This document shows positions 34,414-43,066 of a stretch of DNA of 64,000 nt, piece after piece. The notes below the pieces were generated by a model that saw nothing but the letters and a program-made list of their open reading frames with translations, made no database searches and was not told the DNA's origin. Numbering within the stretch: position 1 is the first letter of the stretch; every line of letters begins with the position of its first letter. This DNA comes from an uncultured Erythrobacter sp. GTDB lineage: Bacteria > Pseudomonadota > Alphaproteobacteria > Sphingomonadales > Sphingomonadaceae. Both the position numbers and the translations under genes were made by a program. Where the stretch lies: the NCBI GenBank assembly GCA_947495695.1, contig CANLZP010000002.1, positions 62,001 through 126,000 on the forward strand. The letters are read 5' to 3'.

Positions 34414-35742
34414 ATGAAACCGACCACCACGCCTCCCAAGACCTATAGGGTCAAGAGCTTCGGCTGCCAGATGAACGTCTATGATGGCGAGCGTATGGGA
34501 GAGATGTTGGCCGAAAAGGGCATCGCGCCCGCGCCGGACGGTGAAGATGCCGATCTGGTGGTGCTGAACACTTGCCATATCCGCGAAAAAGCAGCGGAGA
34601 AGATCTATTCCGACATTGGCCGCCTGACCAAGGGTAAGACCCAAAAAAAGGCACCGATGATTGCGGTTGCTGGATGCGTTGCCCAGGCCGAGGGCGAGGA
34701 GATCATGAAGCGCGCACCGGCGGTGTCGATGGTGGTTGGACCGCAGGCCTATCACCGCCTGCCCGACATGCTGGACCGTGCGGTCGAAGGGAAGCGCTCG
34801 ACCGACACAGACATGCCAGCGATTGCGAAGTTTGATCAGCTTCCAGCGCGCAAGCGGCGGTCTCCCACCGCGTTCTTGACCGTTCAGGAAGGGTGCGACA
34901 AATTCTGCACCTATTGTGTTGTGCCTTACACTCGCGGTGCTGAAATTTCCCGGCCATTCAAAGATTTGATCGCCGAAGCGTATAAATTGATCGAAGCTGG
35001 TGCGCGCGAAATCACACTGCTGGGTCAGAACGTCAATGCGTGGTCTGGCGAGGATGATGCGGGCCGGACGCAGGGCCTTGCCGGTCTGATCCATGCTTTG
35101 GCCAAAATGGATGGATTGGAGCGTATTCGCTACACCACCAGCCACCCCAATGACATGGACGACGCGCTGATCGCAGCTCATGGCGAAGTCGATAAACTGA
35201 TGCCGTATCTGCATCTGCCGGTGCAATCGGGCAATGACCGAGTGCTGAAGGCTATGAACCGCAGCCACACGGTTGAAAGCTATCTCAGGCTGCTCGAGCG
35301 GTTCCGCGCGGTGCGGCCCGATATTGCCCTGTCGGGTGACTTCATCGTCGGATTTCCGGGCGAGACAGAGGCAGAATTTGAAGACACTCTGAAGATTGTC
35401 GACGAGGTCCGCTACGCTCAGGCCTATAGCTTCAAATATTCGCCGCGCCCTGGAACCCCCGCGGCGACAATGGACAATCAGATCGCCAAAGATGTGATGG
35501 ATGACCGGCTGCAACGCCTCCAGGCACGGATCAATCGTGATCAGGTGGCTTTCAACGCCGCCAGCGTCGGGCAAACCTGTCAGGTGCTGGTCGAGCGTAA
35601 GGGTAAGCTGGACGGGCAATGGCTGGGCAAATCGCCGTGGCTGCAAAGCGTCTGGTTCACCGGTGATTGCCAGATCGGTGATATGGTTACAGCCGAACTG
35701 CTGGAGGCGGGCAACAATTCGCTCGAAGGGCGGCTAATCTAG
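34414..35742 (+). CDS. miaB: tRNA-2-methylthio-N6-dimethylallyladenosine synthase
   Basis: A 442-residue radical-SAM methylthiotransferase that modifies A37 of tRNAs reading UNN codons. The N-terminal UPF0004 domain has Cys18, Cys54 and Cys88 for the auxiliary [4Fe-4S] cluster. The radical-SAM motif is Cys161-x3-Cys165-x2-Cys168. The C-terminal TRAM domain begins about residue 375. ATG 34414 gives the usual N-terminus; a TTG at 34375 would add 13 residues. It begins the miaB-phoH-ybeY-corC series. Confidence 0.95.
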   Translation: MKPTTTPPKTYRVKSFGCQMNVYDGERMGEMLAEKGIAPAPDGEDADLVVLNTCHIREKAAEKIYSDIGRLTKGKTQKKAPMIAVAGCVAQAEGEEIMKRAPAVSMVVGPQAYHRLPDMLDRAVEGKRSTDTDMPAIAKFDQLPARKRRSPTAFLTVQEGCDKFCTYCVVPYTRGAEISRPFKDLIAEAYKLIEAGAREITLLGQNVNAWSGEDDAGRTQGLAGLIHALAKMDGLERIRYTTSHPNDMDDALIAAHGEVDKLMPYLHLPVQSGNDRVLKAMNRSHTVESYLRLLERFRAVRPDIALSGDFIVGFPGETEAEFEDTLKIVDEVRYAQAYSFKYSPRPGTPAATMDNQIAKDVMDDRLQRLQARINRDQVAFNAASVGQTCQVLVERKGKLDGQWLGKSPWLQSVWFTGDCQIGDMVTAELLEAGNNSLEGRLI

Positions 35743-35844
35743 CCTTTATCGGGCCCTTTCTGCGGTCCTTTCACGTTACAGCTAGGTGACTATCCACCGC
35801 CAATCGAGTGCCGTAAGCTTGCCATGCGTGCCGCAATGCCTAAA

Positions 35845-35863
35845 TTCACTATGACCTAGTGAA
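35845..35863 (+). promoter_or_regulatory. Perfect hairpin abutting the phoH Shine-Dalgarno
   Basis: TTCACTA and TAGTGAA (35845-35851 / 35857-35863) form a 7-bp stem with a TGACC loop. The last A of the stem is the first base of the likely ribosome binding site AAGGA, four bases before the ATG at 35872. It could control access to the start, or be an operator; the data do not distinguish these. Confidence 0.45.
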
Positions 35864-35871
35864 AGGAATTT

Positions 35872-36915
35872 ATGGGCCGTAGACCTACTTCAGCAGGCGA
35901 TCCGGTATTGTCACCCGATCCTGTACCGCAACGCGAGATCCGCCGGGCCAAGGTGGATCTGTCATTTGACAATCAATCGTTGCTTGGGCCCTTGTTCGGA
36001 CAGTTTGACGCCAATCTGGTGCAGGTTGAAAACCGTTTGGGCGTCTTCATCGCCGCTCGCGGCGACCAGATCCAGATCGAGGGGCCTGAAGACAGTGTGG
36101 CGCGTGCCCGTGATGTTCTACAGATCATGTATGATCGTCTCGCCATGGGTCAGGACTTGGACGCCGGTGCGATTGAATCGCTGATTGCCATGTCTAACGA
36201 GCCGACTTTGGAAGGTATTGTTTCCGGCAAGGGGGATGGTGCCAAGGGCGCTCCGCCCATAATGATCCGCACGCGGCGCAAGACGATCGTTCCGCGTAGC
36301 GCCAACCAGATCCCCTATATGCACCAATTGCAGCGCGACGAGATGATCTTTGCGCTGGGACCGGCGGGAACGGGCAAGACCTATCTGGCTGTGGCACAAG
36401 CTGTCAGCCAACTGATTTCGGGCAGTGTACAGCGCCTTATCTTGTCGCGTCCGGCTGTGGAGGCGGGCGAGAAGCTGGGCTTTCTACCGGGCGATATGAA
36501 GGAAAAGGTCGATCCCTATCTACGCCCGATTTACGATGCCTTGTATGATTGCATGCCGCCCGAGCAGGTCGAACGCCGCATCGCTAGCGGAGAAATCGAG
36601 ATCGCGCCGATCGCCTTCATGCGCGGACGCACCTTGGCCGATGCCTTTGTGATTTTGGACGAGGCGCAGAATACCACCCGCGAACAGATGAAGATGTTCC
36701 TCACGCGGTTTGGCCAGAACAGCCGGATGGTGATTTGCGGCGACCCCAGACAAGTCGATATTCCCGGCGGTGACCGGATGAGCGGATTGGCCGATGCGGT
36801 TGACCGGCTGGAAGGGGTGGAAGGCATTGCCGTGACCCGCTTCACGGCCGCTGACGTTGTGCGCCACCCCATCGTTGGCCGCATTGTCGAAGCCTATGAG
36901 GGCAAAGACGCATAA
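35872..36915 (+). CDS. PhoH family ATPase (YbeZ-like)
   Basis: A 347-residue P-loop protein of the PhoH/YbeZ group, which works with YbeY in rRNA processing and quality control. An N-terminal KH-like region (about residues 20-90) precedes the ATPase core. Walker A is GPAGTGKTYLA about residue 165, Walker B is FVILDEAQNTT about 263, and a GDPRQVDIPGG block follows. It is downstream of miaB and normally upstream of ybeY; here two opposite-strand genes intervene. Confidence 0.93.
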   Translation: MGRRPTSAGDPVLSPDPVPQREIRRAKVDLSFDNQSLLGPLFGQFDANLVQVENRLGVFIAARGDQIQIEGPEDSVARARDVLQIMYDRLAMGQDLDAGAIESLIAMSNEPTLEGIVSGKGDGAKGAPPIMIRTRRKTIVPRSANQIPYMHQLQRDEMIFALGPAGTGKTYLAVAQAVSQLISGSVQRLILSRPAVEAGEKLGFLPGDMKEKVDPYLRPIYDALYDCMPPEQVERRIASGEIEIAPIAFMRGRTLADAFVILDEAQNTTREQMKMFLTRFGQNSRMVICGDPRQVDIPGGDRMSGLADAVDRLEGVEGIAVTRFTAADVVRHPIVGRIVEAYEGKDA

Positions 36916-36955
36916 CGGGACTGCCCGCGAGGTTCTGGCGACGAAACGCCCTGAC

Positions 36956-37756
36956 TCAGGCCTTGGTCGCCGAAAAGATGGTCGCGCTTAGCGGCATGGT
37001 TTCGCCCAAGTGCTCGCGCAGTGCTTGTGCCATTCGGTCGCGGACTTTTTCAGGATCGACACCGCGCTCCAGCAATTCCGCTTCCAGTGGGTTGCCATAA
37101 ACAAGGCCGTGGGCGAACAGATCAATATCAAACAGCGGCTGGATGTGGGACAACACTTCATGGCTGCTGTTATCGAACCCGGCCAGATCGAGCGCGCCGT
37201 GGATCGCATCGGCGTCATTGTAGCCAAAGGGCACTTTGTAGAATTGGGGTGGATCATCGGCGCAAAATTCGATCGCGACGTTATTCGCAACTTGCGCGAA
37301 TGGATTTTCTGACCAGTCATTCCAGACGCTGAAAAGATAGGTTCCGCCGGGCTTCAACACCCGCAATGCCTCTGCATAACTGGTCGCCTTGTCAGGAAAG
37401 AACATTATTCCGAACTGGCACACCACGGCGTCAAATCGACTGTCTTCAAACGGCAAATCGCATGCATCCGCAGCCATAATCTTAATTGCAGAGGCTTGTT
37501 CCAGCCGTTCCTCCGCATGGGCCAGCATCGGCATGTTCAGATCGGTCGAAGTCAGCGATGCATCGGGAGAAATCCGTTGTCTCAGCCAGTTTGTCACAAT
37601 CCCCGTGCCGGCCGCCGTTTCCAGAACCGCGTTTGGATTGAGTGCGGCACAGCGGTCCGCCATTTCCTGCGCATAATGTTCAAAAATGAAAGGCCCCAAG
37701 GCGCGGTCATAATTTTCGGGCACGTCTCCCGAAAATCTTGTCTCCAGCTCAGCCAT
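36956..37756 (-). CDS. Class I SAM-dependent methyltransferase
   Basis: A 266-residue methyltransferase with motif I VLETAAGTGIVTNWL, motif II-like STDLNMPMLAHA, AADACDLPFEDSRFDAVVCQFGIMFFPD and a post-motif LRVLKPGGTYLFSVW. These are UbiE/small-molecule methyltransferase features; the substrate is unknown. The ATG chosen follows GAGGGG; an upstream ATG would add 27 residues with no family similarity. It is leftward, facing phoH, inside what is usually an uninterrupted operon. Confidence 0.85.
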   Translation of the reverse strand: MAELETRFSGDVPENYDRALGPFIFEHYAQEMADRCAALNPNAVLETAAGTGIVTNWLRQRISPDASLTSTDLNMPMLAHAEERLEQASAIKIMAADACDLPFEDSRFDAVVCQFGIMFFPDKATSYAEALRVLKPGGTYLFSVWNDWSENPFAQVANNVAIEFCADDPPQFYKVPFGYNDADAIHGALDLAGFDNSSHEVLSHIQPLFDIDLFAHGLVYGNPLEAELLERGVDPEKVRDRMAQALREHLGETMPLSATIFSATKA

Positions 37757-37923
37757 TGGTTTCCCCTCATTTGTTGAAGGGGGAGCCCTATCATGGATGA
37801 GCCAAGTCAGCGAATACGAACAATCGGAATCGTCCATCGGCGCTCACTGCCAAGCGATTAGGCAGAGCCAAATCAGAACCGGCCGCAAGTCGATTACAAG
37901 CGGCCGGTCAGATCTGTCAGTCT

Positions 37924-38397
37924 TTATTCACCGCCGTACCATTGGCCGGTGCCGCGCGCATTGGCGTCGGAATACCATTCCATGGTCAGACTGCCGCGCC
38001 GACCTTCTGCATCACCAGATTTACCTTGAAGTCCGCCGACGCACCCAAGGGGAGTGTCGGGGCCAGGCTCGCCCAGATAATTGCAGCCATAGATGAGCGA
38101 TGCGGACCCTGTGTTGTCAGAGCTGGTGCATGACAAATGGATGTCAAACAAACCATTGTCTGGCTGTTGCATCCCGACACAGCGAACCTTGCCCTCTTGC
38201 ACAGAGCCATCGTCAAACGTGGTTTTGTAGGTTCCGTTCACGACACCTGCGCCGCCTGATGTACCGTTGGGCCCAGTCATTCCGCCAACGCTTTCAACAG
38301 GCTCCCAAACGACGTCGTATGTGAAGCTTTGCGCAGTGGCTGCTCCAGCGAACAAGAGTGAAGTTGCTGCTGCGGCAATAAATGTAGATTTTCGCAT
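37924..38397 (-). CDS. Exported protein of unknown function, 157 aa
   Basis: No family was recognised. The N-terminus MRKSTFIAAAATSLLFAGAATA is a clear Sec signal peptide with cleavage after about residue 22. The mature part is Gly/Ser/Thr-rich with four cysteines (RCVGM, LSCTSS, YGCNYLG, LGCVGG), which could form two disulfides in the periplasm, and a Trp-rich end. The pattern suggests a small secreted beta-rich protein. It precedes the methyltransferase on the minus strand with a 167-bp gap. Confidence 0.55.
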   Translation of the reverse strand: MRKSTFIAAAATSLLFAGAATAQSFTYDVVWEPVESVGGMTGPNGTSGGAGVVNGTYKTTFDDGSVQEGKVRCVGMQQPDNGLFDIHLSCTSSDNTGSASLIYGCNYLGEPGPDTPLGCVGGLQGKSGDAEGRRGSLTMEWYSDANARGTGQWYGGE

Positions 38398-38679
38398 ATC
38401 GTCTCTTTCCCCTCGGTCGCCAATTCAATTGCTCGAATAGTGCGACTCACTTGCTAGAAAGCGACCCCAGCGATTAAATACCACTAAATTGGGCAAGCGG
38501 CAAAAATGCGCAAAACTATTGTCTGACCGAATTGTGAGTTTGCCTCATACTCTTTTCATTGCTTTGTTACTTATAGATTTTTTGGCGGGTCGGGTCCTCA
38601 AAGTCGACCTTGTTTCAATGACGTCCGTGTTTGCCAGTCTGCGGGTTTCCCCGTTGATCAATGCGGGTCTATAGGGCGG
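38398..38679. other. 282-bp intergenic region before ybeY
   Basis: This lies between the leftward exported-protein gene and ybeY, so it should hold divergent promoters. A 61-codon open frame at 38489-38674 was seen but lacks a ribosome binding site and any similarity. No terminator or strong repeat was found. Confidence 0.35.
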
Positions 38680-39171
38680 ATGATGGATCTCGATATCGAC
38701 ATTGAAGACTGGCCATACGGCGATTGGAGCGCTTTGGCGCATCGGGTGGCCGATGCGGCGATTGCGGTTGCACCCGAGCTGGGCAGTGCGCGACTGTCGG
38801 CCAGCGTGCTGTTCACCGGAGATGATCATGTCCATGCGCTCAATCGGGAGTGGAGGGACAAAGACAAGCCAACCAATGTTCTGAGTTTTCCCATGATGGA
38901 GCGGTCGGATCTAATGGCGCTGGCGCCCGAAGGGCCGCCCGAGATGCTCGGCGATCTGGCATTGGCGTTTGAGACATGCGCGCGTGAAGCTGAGGGTAAA
39001 TCGGTCTCGCTTGAAGATCATGCCGCCCACCTGATTCTGCATGGATTGCTGCATTTGGCTGGCTATGATCACTTCACTAGCGAAGAAGATGCGGACAAAA
39101 TGGAGGCTTTGGAGGTCGCAGCGCTTGCAAAACTAGGTATCGCAGACCCATATGGGGATCGTGATCTTTGA
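38680..39171 (+). CDS. ybeY: Endoribonuclease YbeY
   Basis: A 163-residue metalloprotein required for 16S rRNA 3'-end maturation and ribosome quality control. The zinc site HGLLHLAGYDH (H-x3-H-x5-H) is intact near residue 120, and LNREWRDKDKPTNVLSFPM is the usual conserved core. Two start codons lie side by side (38680, 38683). The gene is preceded by 282 bp without a recognised gene. Its stop overlaps a possible TTG start of corC. Confidence 0.95.
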   Translation: MMDLDIDIEDWPYGDWSALAHRVADAAIAVAPELGSARLSASVLFTGDDHVHALNREWRDKDKPTNVLSFPMMERSDLMALAPEGPPEMLGDLALAFETCAREAEGKSVSLEDHAAHLILHGLLHLAGYDHFTSEEDADKMEALEVAALAKLGIADPYGDRDL

Positions 39172-39191
39172 GGAGTACCCAAGTTAGGGCC

Positions 39192-40115
39192 ATGCCCGAT
39201 TCCCAATCTTCCGCCGGAGACGCGGACAGTAGCAGCGGGCTTTGGCCTGCAATCCGCAAATTTTTACGCATCTCTGATGACGACCGCTCTTTGCGTGCGC
39301 AAATTGAAGATGTGATTGACGAGCATGAAGACGAGAATGGCGATGATACGCCTTCTACGTCCGGTGACGGCGACCTATCGCCGGTTGAGCGGCAGATGCT
39401 GCGCAATTTGCTCCATTTCAGCGAGCACGATGCTGACGACGTTGCGGTCCCTCGTGGCGAGATTGTTGCCATGCCGGCCAAGGCCAGCTGGGAAGAACTG
39501 GTCGCAGCCTTCTCGGAACATGGTCATTCGCGATTGCCGGTTTACCGCGACACATTGGACCAGGTGATCGGCATGATCCACATCAAGGATGTGTTTCCGT
39601 TTCTGGCCAACGGAGAGGAACCGCCGCGCGATTGGACCACTTTGATCCGCCAACCGCTGTATGTGCCGCAAGTGCGCGGCGCGTTGGATGTGCTGGCTGA
39701 CATGCGCTCGCGCCGGGTCCATCTGGCGATTGTTCTCGACGAATTTTCAGGCACGGATGGGCTCATCACAATCGAAGATTTGGTCGAGGAAATTGTCGGC
39801 GAGATCGAGGATGAGCATGACGAAACGCCCGAGGCGCTGATTGTGGCGATCGGTGATGGCATGTGGGATTGCGACGCCAGGGCCGAGCTTGAAGATGTGG
39901 CCGAAATGGTCGATCCGCGCTTGGCAGAGGTGGAAGAGGCGGTTGATACGCTGGGTGGTCTGGCCTTTGTATTGGCCGAGCAAGTACCCCCTGTTGGCAC
40001 CACATTAAAACACCCCAGCGGCTGGAAAATTCAGGTTACGGCTGGTGACGAAACTCACGTTACCAGGCTGCGTTTGCATGCGCCCAAGGGTGAGAAAAAG
40101 GCAAGTAACCGATAA
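39192..40115 (+). CDS. corC: CorC/HlyC-family CBS-domain transporter-associated protein
   Basis: A 307-residue cytosolic protein with an acidic N-terminus. A tandem CBS region (about residues 70-200) starts near VPRGEIVAMPA and includes HSRLPVYRDTLDQVIGMIHIKD. The C-terminal CorC/HlyC domain contains IEDLVEEIVGEIEDE and GWKIQV. It resembles CorC/YbeX, linked to Mg2+/Co2+ efflux and ribosome function in the ybeZYX operon. ATG 39192 was chosen; an in-frame TTG at 39168 overlaps ybeY. No lnt gene follows in this window. Confidence 0.88.
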   Translation: MPDSQSSAGDADSSSGLWPAIRKFLRISDDDRSLRAQIEDVIDEHEDENGDDTPSTSGDGDLSPVERQMLRNLLHFSEHDADDVAVPRGEIVAMPAKASWEELVAAFSEHGHSRLPVYRDTLDQVIGMIHIKDVFPFLANGEEPPRDWTTLIRQPLYVPQVRGALDVLADMRSRRVHLAIVLDEFSGTDGLITIEDLVEEIVGEIEDEHDETPEALIVAIGDGMWDCDARAELEDVAEMVDPRLAEVEEAVDTLGGLAFVLAEQVPPVGTTLKHPSGWKIQVTAGDETHVTRLRLHAPKGEKKASNR

Positions 40116-40244
40116 AATTCGCAGGCTATGTGCGATTTTTTGCATCTTTTTCGGTTTGCAGGCGTATCTTTAGAGTAATCCGCCCGCAGCGACGCTAAGC
40201 TCGCCGTCGCAAGAAGAGACGCAACCAAACCGGTAGCACCAATT

Positions 40245-41129
40245 ATGCCGACCAGACGCCTTCCTCCCCTTCGTGCCCTAGAGGCCTTTATGCGAACCGT
40301 TCGTCTTGGCTCGGCCAGGGCTGCGGCTGAGGAATTGGGACTGAGCCCGTCGGCTTTGTCGCGTAGAATTTCCAATCTCGAGGAGTTCGTTGGCCGCAAG
40401 CTATTCACCAGAGCGCGCCAATCGATGCAGCTGACAGACGAAGGGCAGGCATTTTACGAGGCGGTCAATCCGCAGCTCGAAGCGTTAGCCAGAGCGATCG
40501 ACAGCCAATCGGACAATATTTCTTTGTTGCGCCTGCGCTTGGGCGTGCTGCCGCTGTTCGGCAGTCAGCGCCTGTTTCCAAGGCTGGGTGAGCTGCGCAA
40601 ACGGCATCCCTTGTTGCACATCGATATCGACACAGGTCCGCATCTGGAAGACCGGGTCGGGGATACATTGGACGCGGCGATTATCCTGTCGCAGGGCCCC
40701 GACACTTCTCTGCATGCGGTGCGGCTGGACCATAATATGGTGCACGCGATTTGCAGCTTGGAGATGTCGCAATCGCTTGGGGACAGCCTGGATATTGAGA
40801 GATTGGCGAAGCAGACTTTCTTGATCCACAACGAGCTGCCCGCCAGCTTTGAAGCGTGGAAGCGCGCAATCAAGGCCGAGGATCTGGAGCCTGCCGCGAT
40901 TGATCATTACGATTCTGGATCATTGATGCTGGAAGCAGCTGCGCAAGGATTGGGCATTGCGATCATGCACGATGATCACTTGCGTCGCGCCCAAGACAAC
41001 CGCCTGACCGAGTTATACGATCTGGAAGTGGAGAGCCCCTATAGCTATTGGTTCGTTTGCAAACCGGCGTCATTGGAAGATCGCCCGGTTCGTCTGTTCC
41101 ATGATTGGTTGGTCGCGGCCGGTCTATAG
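40245..41129 (+). CDS. LysR-family transcriptional regulator
   Basis: A 294-residue regulator of the GcvA-like LysR type. The N-terminal winged HTH is LPPLRALEAFMRTVRLGSARAAAEELGLSPSALSRRISNLEEFVG..LF. A periplasmic-binding-like effector domain follows from about residue 93. The start MPTRRLPPLRAL is typical of the subgroup. No target is obvious: the downstream gene converges (plsC) and the upstream corC is co-directional but 129 bp away. Confidence 0.9.
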   Translation: MPTRRLPPLRALEAFMRTVRLGSARAAAEELGLSPSALSRRISNLEEFVGRKLFTRARQSMQLTDEGQAFYEAVNPQLEALARAIDSQSDNISLLRLRLGVLPLFGSQRLFPRLGELRKRHPLLHIDIDTGPHLEDRVGDTLDAAIILSQGPDTSLHAVRLDHNMVHAICSLEMSQSLGDSLDIERLAKQTFLIHNELPASFEAWKRAIKAEDLEPAAIDHYDSGSLMLEAAAQGLGIAIMHDDHLRRAQDNRLTELYDLEVESPYSYWFVCKPASLEDRPVRLFHDWLVAAGL

Positions 41130-41155
41130 CTACCCGTACCGGCTCACACGTCTCA

Positions 41156-42043
41156 CTATTCGAGCGGGAAATTCTTTTCCGGCGGCTCATATCTGATCGG
41201 CGGAACCGTATGCTCAAAGTCGCGCAAGGGCTTTTCGAGCTTTTGCATCAACGCCTCTTCGATCTGCTTGCGAGCCTGAGCACCGATGGCTTTGCGCCCG
41301 CGGAAATCCTCTGGGCTGAAAGGATCCAGAAAATGCAGCATCAGCGGAAATGTGCCGCCGCGCGCCAACACCCGCTTAAAATTGTTCACGCCGCCTTCTT
41401 CTCCAACCCAGCCGATCCATTCCGCGACCTGCCCGTAATCCAGTAATACCGGCTGGACCAAAACTCCGGGAGGCGGAGGCTCCAGCACGCTCAACATGCT
41501 GGTTTTGAAGGGTAGCAGCGATTGCCCATCGGTGGTGGTGCCTTCGGGAAAGACTGTCACCGACCAATTGTCGTCCAAAGCCTCACGCAGGGCATTGATC
41601 TGCTCTGCAACACCCAAGCGGTTCTCTCGCTTGACGAAGACGGTGCGGTTAAGCCGCGATAGCCAGCCAACGATTGGCACATTGGACAATTCTGCCTTGG
41701 CCACAAAAGCCGTTCCGCTCGCGCCAGCCAAGGACAGGATATCCACCCAGGAAACATGGTTGGCGATGAAGAAAACGTCGCGCCGTAATGGGGTGCCCAC
41801 TTTGTGCACTCTGGCGCCCACTATCGCCGCTGCAAAGCGCAAGAACAACATCGGGAAGGGCGAGCCATAAGCGAAGATGCGATAGGCATAATGCAATGGC
41901 ACCATAACCAGCAGCGTCACAAACATCACAAAGACGCGCGCCGCAACGCGCATCCAACCTATCGCAGATATCGGGGTGGTCTCGCCACGCATGGCGGCCA
42001 TCCGCCGTTGCTGCTCAATCGTCTCTTGTGAGGCGGACGCCAT
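41156..42043 (-). CDS. 1-acyl-sn-glycerol-3-phosphate acyltransferase family protein
   Basis: About 295 residues. A hydrophobic N-terminal anchor (about residues 29-50) precedes the PlsC motifs NHVSWVD (HX4D, acyl transfer) and VFPEGTTTDGQ (FPEG, glycerol-phosphate binding), with KRENR between. It probably makes phosphatidic acid from lysophosphatidic acid at the inner membrane; a lipid-modification role (OlsA-like) is possible. The start overlaps fur by 29 bp; a second ATG at 42001 would avoid the overlap and give 281 residues. Confidence 0.88.
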   Translation of the reverse strand: MASASQETIEQQRRMAAMRGETTPISAIGWMRVAARVFVMFVTLLVMVPLHYAYRIFAYGSPFPMLFLRFAAAIVGARVHKVGTPLRRDVFFIANHVSWVDILSLAGASGTAFVAKAELSNVPIVGWLSRLNRTVFVKRENRLGVAEQINALREALDDNWSVTVFPEGTTTDGQSLLPFKTSMLSVLEPPPPGVLVQPVLLDYGQVAEWIGWVGEEGGVNNFKRVLARGGTFPLMLHFLDPFSPEDFRGRKAIGAQARKQIEEALMQKLEKPLRDFEHTVPPIRYEPPEKNFPLE

Positions 42044-42437
42044 ACAATTCCATGCGGTGATCCACCAGGCGATAGCCCAGCTTTTCAGCGATTTGCCTCT
42101 GCAATGCTTCCAGTTCCGGATCGACAAACTCGACGACTTTGCCGGTTTCGACATCGATCAGGTGATCGTGGTGAGCCTCTGGCGCGGCTTCGTAGCGGGC
42201 GCGGCCGTCACCAAAGTCATGGCGGTCCAAAATGCCCGCATCTTCAAACAGGCGCACAGTGCGATAAACGGTCGCTATCGAGATCTTGGGATCGATTGTT
42301 GAGGCGCGTTGGTGAACCAGCTCCACATCGGGGTGATCGTCACTTTCCGACAAGACACGCGCAATGACGCGGCGCTGCTCGGTAATGCGCAGGCCTTTGT
42401 CGGCACACAATTGTTCAAGATCTATTCTTTGCGGCAA
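42015..42437 (-). CDS. fur: Fur-family transcriptional regulator
   Basis: A 140-residue metal-responsive repressor. The winged HTH (about residues 10-82) includes RITEQRRVIARVL and SIATVYRTVRLFEDAGIL. The dimerisation domain has the metal site HHDH at 89-92 followed by LIDVETGKVVEF. The CxxC that follows this site in gammaproteobacterial Fur is absent, as in alphaproteobacterial forms, where the protein may sense iron (Fur/Mur) differently. It lies between mucR and plsC. Confidence 0.93.
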   Translation of the reverse strand: MPQRIDLEQLCADKGLRITEQRRVIARVLSESDDHPDVELVHQRASTIDPKISIATVYRTVRLFEDAGILDRHDFGDGRARYEAAPEAHHDHLIDVETGKVVEFVDPELEALQRQIAEKLGYRLVDHRMELYGVRLTRDD

Positions 42438-42511
42438 GTCAGGCTCCGGATGGAAGGCGCTCTACCCCTCTTAGTAAGGCAGAGCGCGCTTCTCAAGCCA
42501 GTTGCCGGTGA

Positions 42512-42952
42512 TTAACCCGATTTCTTGCGGCGGCCGCGCTTTTGACCCGGCTGACGACCCAAACCAATTTGCTTGGCTAGGTCGCGACGAGTTTCGGCAT
42601 AGGCCGGGGCAACCAAGGGATAATCGCTGTTGAGGTTCCAACGCGCACGATACTCGTCGGGAGACATATTATGCTCGGTCGACAAATGCCGTTTCAGCAT
42701 CTTCATCTTCTTACCGCAATCAAGACATACAACATGGTCTCGTTTGATCGATGATCGGATGGAGACGGCTGGATCGGGGCGTGGTTCATCTTTACCGGGG
42801 CCATTGCCCAATTCCGCCAACGCGTTGAAAACATTGGTAATAAGGCCCGGCATCTGATCGGCATCGACGGAGTTGTTGCTGACATGCGCGGCAACAATGT
42901 CTGATGTTAAAGTGATCAGAGTTTCTTTCATATCTGGTTCTAGTGCGTCCAT
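42512..42952 (-). CDS. mucR: MucR/Ros-family transcriptional regulator
   Basis: A 146-residue zinc-finger regulator typical of alphaproteobacteria. The Cys76-x2-Cys79-x9-His89-x4-His94 finger binds zinc in the prokaryotic C2H2-like fold, followed by SPDEYRARWNLNSDYPLVAPAYAE. The C-terminus is strongly basic (GQKRGRRKKS). Family members act as global repressors of exopolysaccharide, motility or virulence genes. A GAGGG site precedes the ATG. The 114-bp upstream gap separates it from rimI. Confidence 0.93.
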   Translation of the reverse strand: MDALEPDMKETLITLTSDIVAAHVSNNSVDADQMPGLITNVFNALAELGNGPGKDEPRPDPAVSIRSSIKRDHVVCLDCGKKMKMLKRHLSTEHNMSPDEYRARWNLNSDYPLVAPAYAETRRDLAKQIGLGRQPGQKRGRRKKSG

Positions 42953-43066
42953 GAGTCCCTCATATATTTTTTTACGCCGGTTTTTCCGGTCGCCTTTGCC
43001 TTAACTCACTCAGTAATTCTTGCAAGTCAGCGGCGCGCAAATTCTTGTGCCAAACGGCCTGATTGT

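Noticed and set aside
34363..35646. A 427-codon open frame antisense to miaB.
   Set aside because: miaB is unambiguous on the plus strand; the antisense product shows no family features and no ribosome binding site.
38489..38674. A 61-codon frame in the gap before ybeY.
   Set aside because: No Shine-Dalgarno, no similarity, and overlap with the expected ybeY promoter region.
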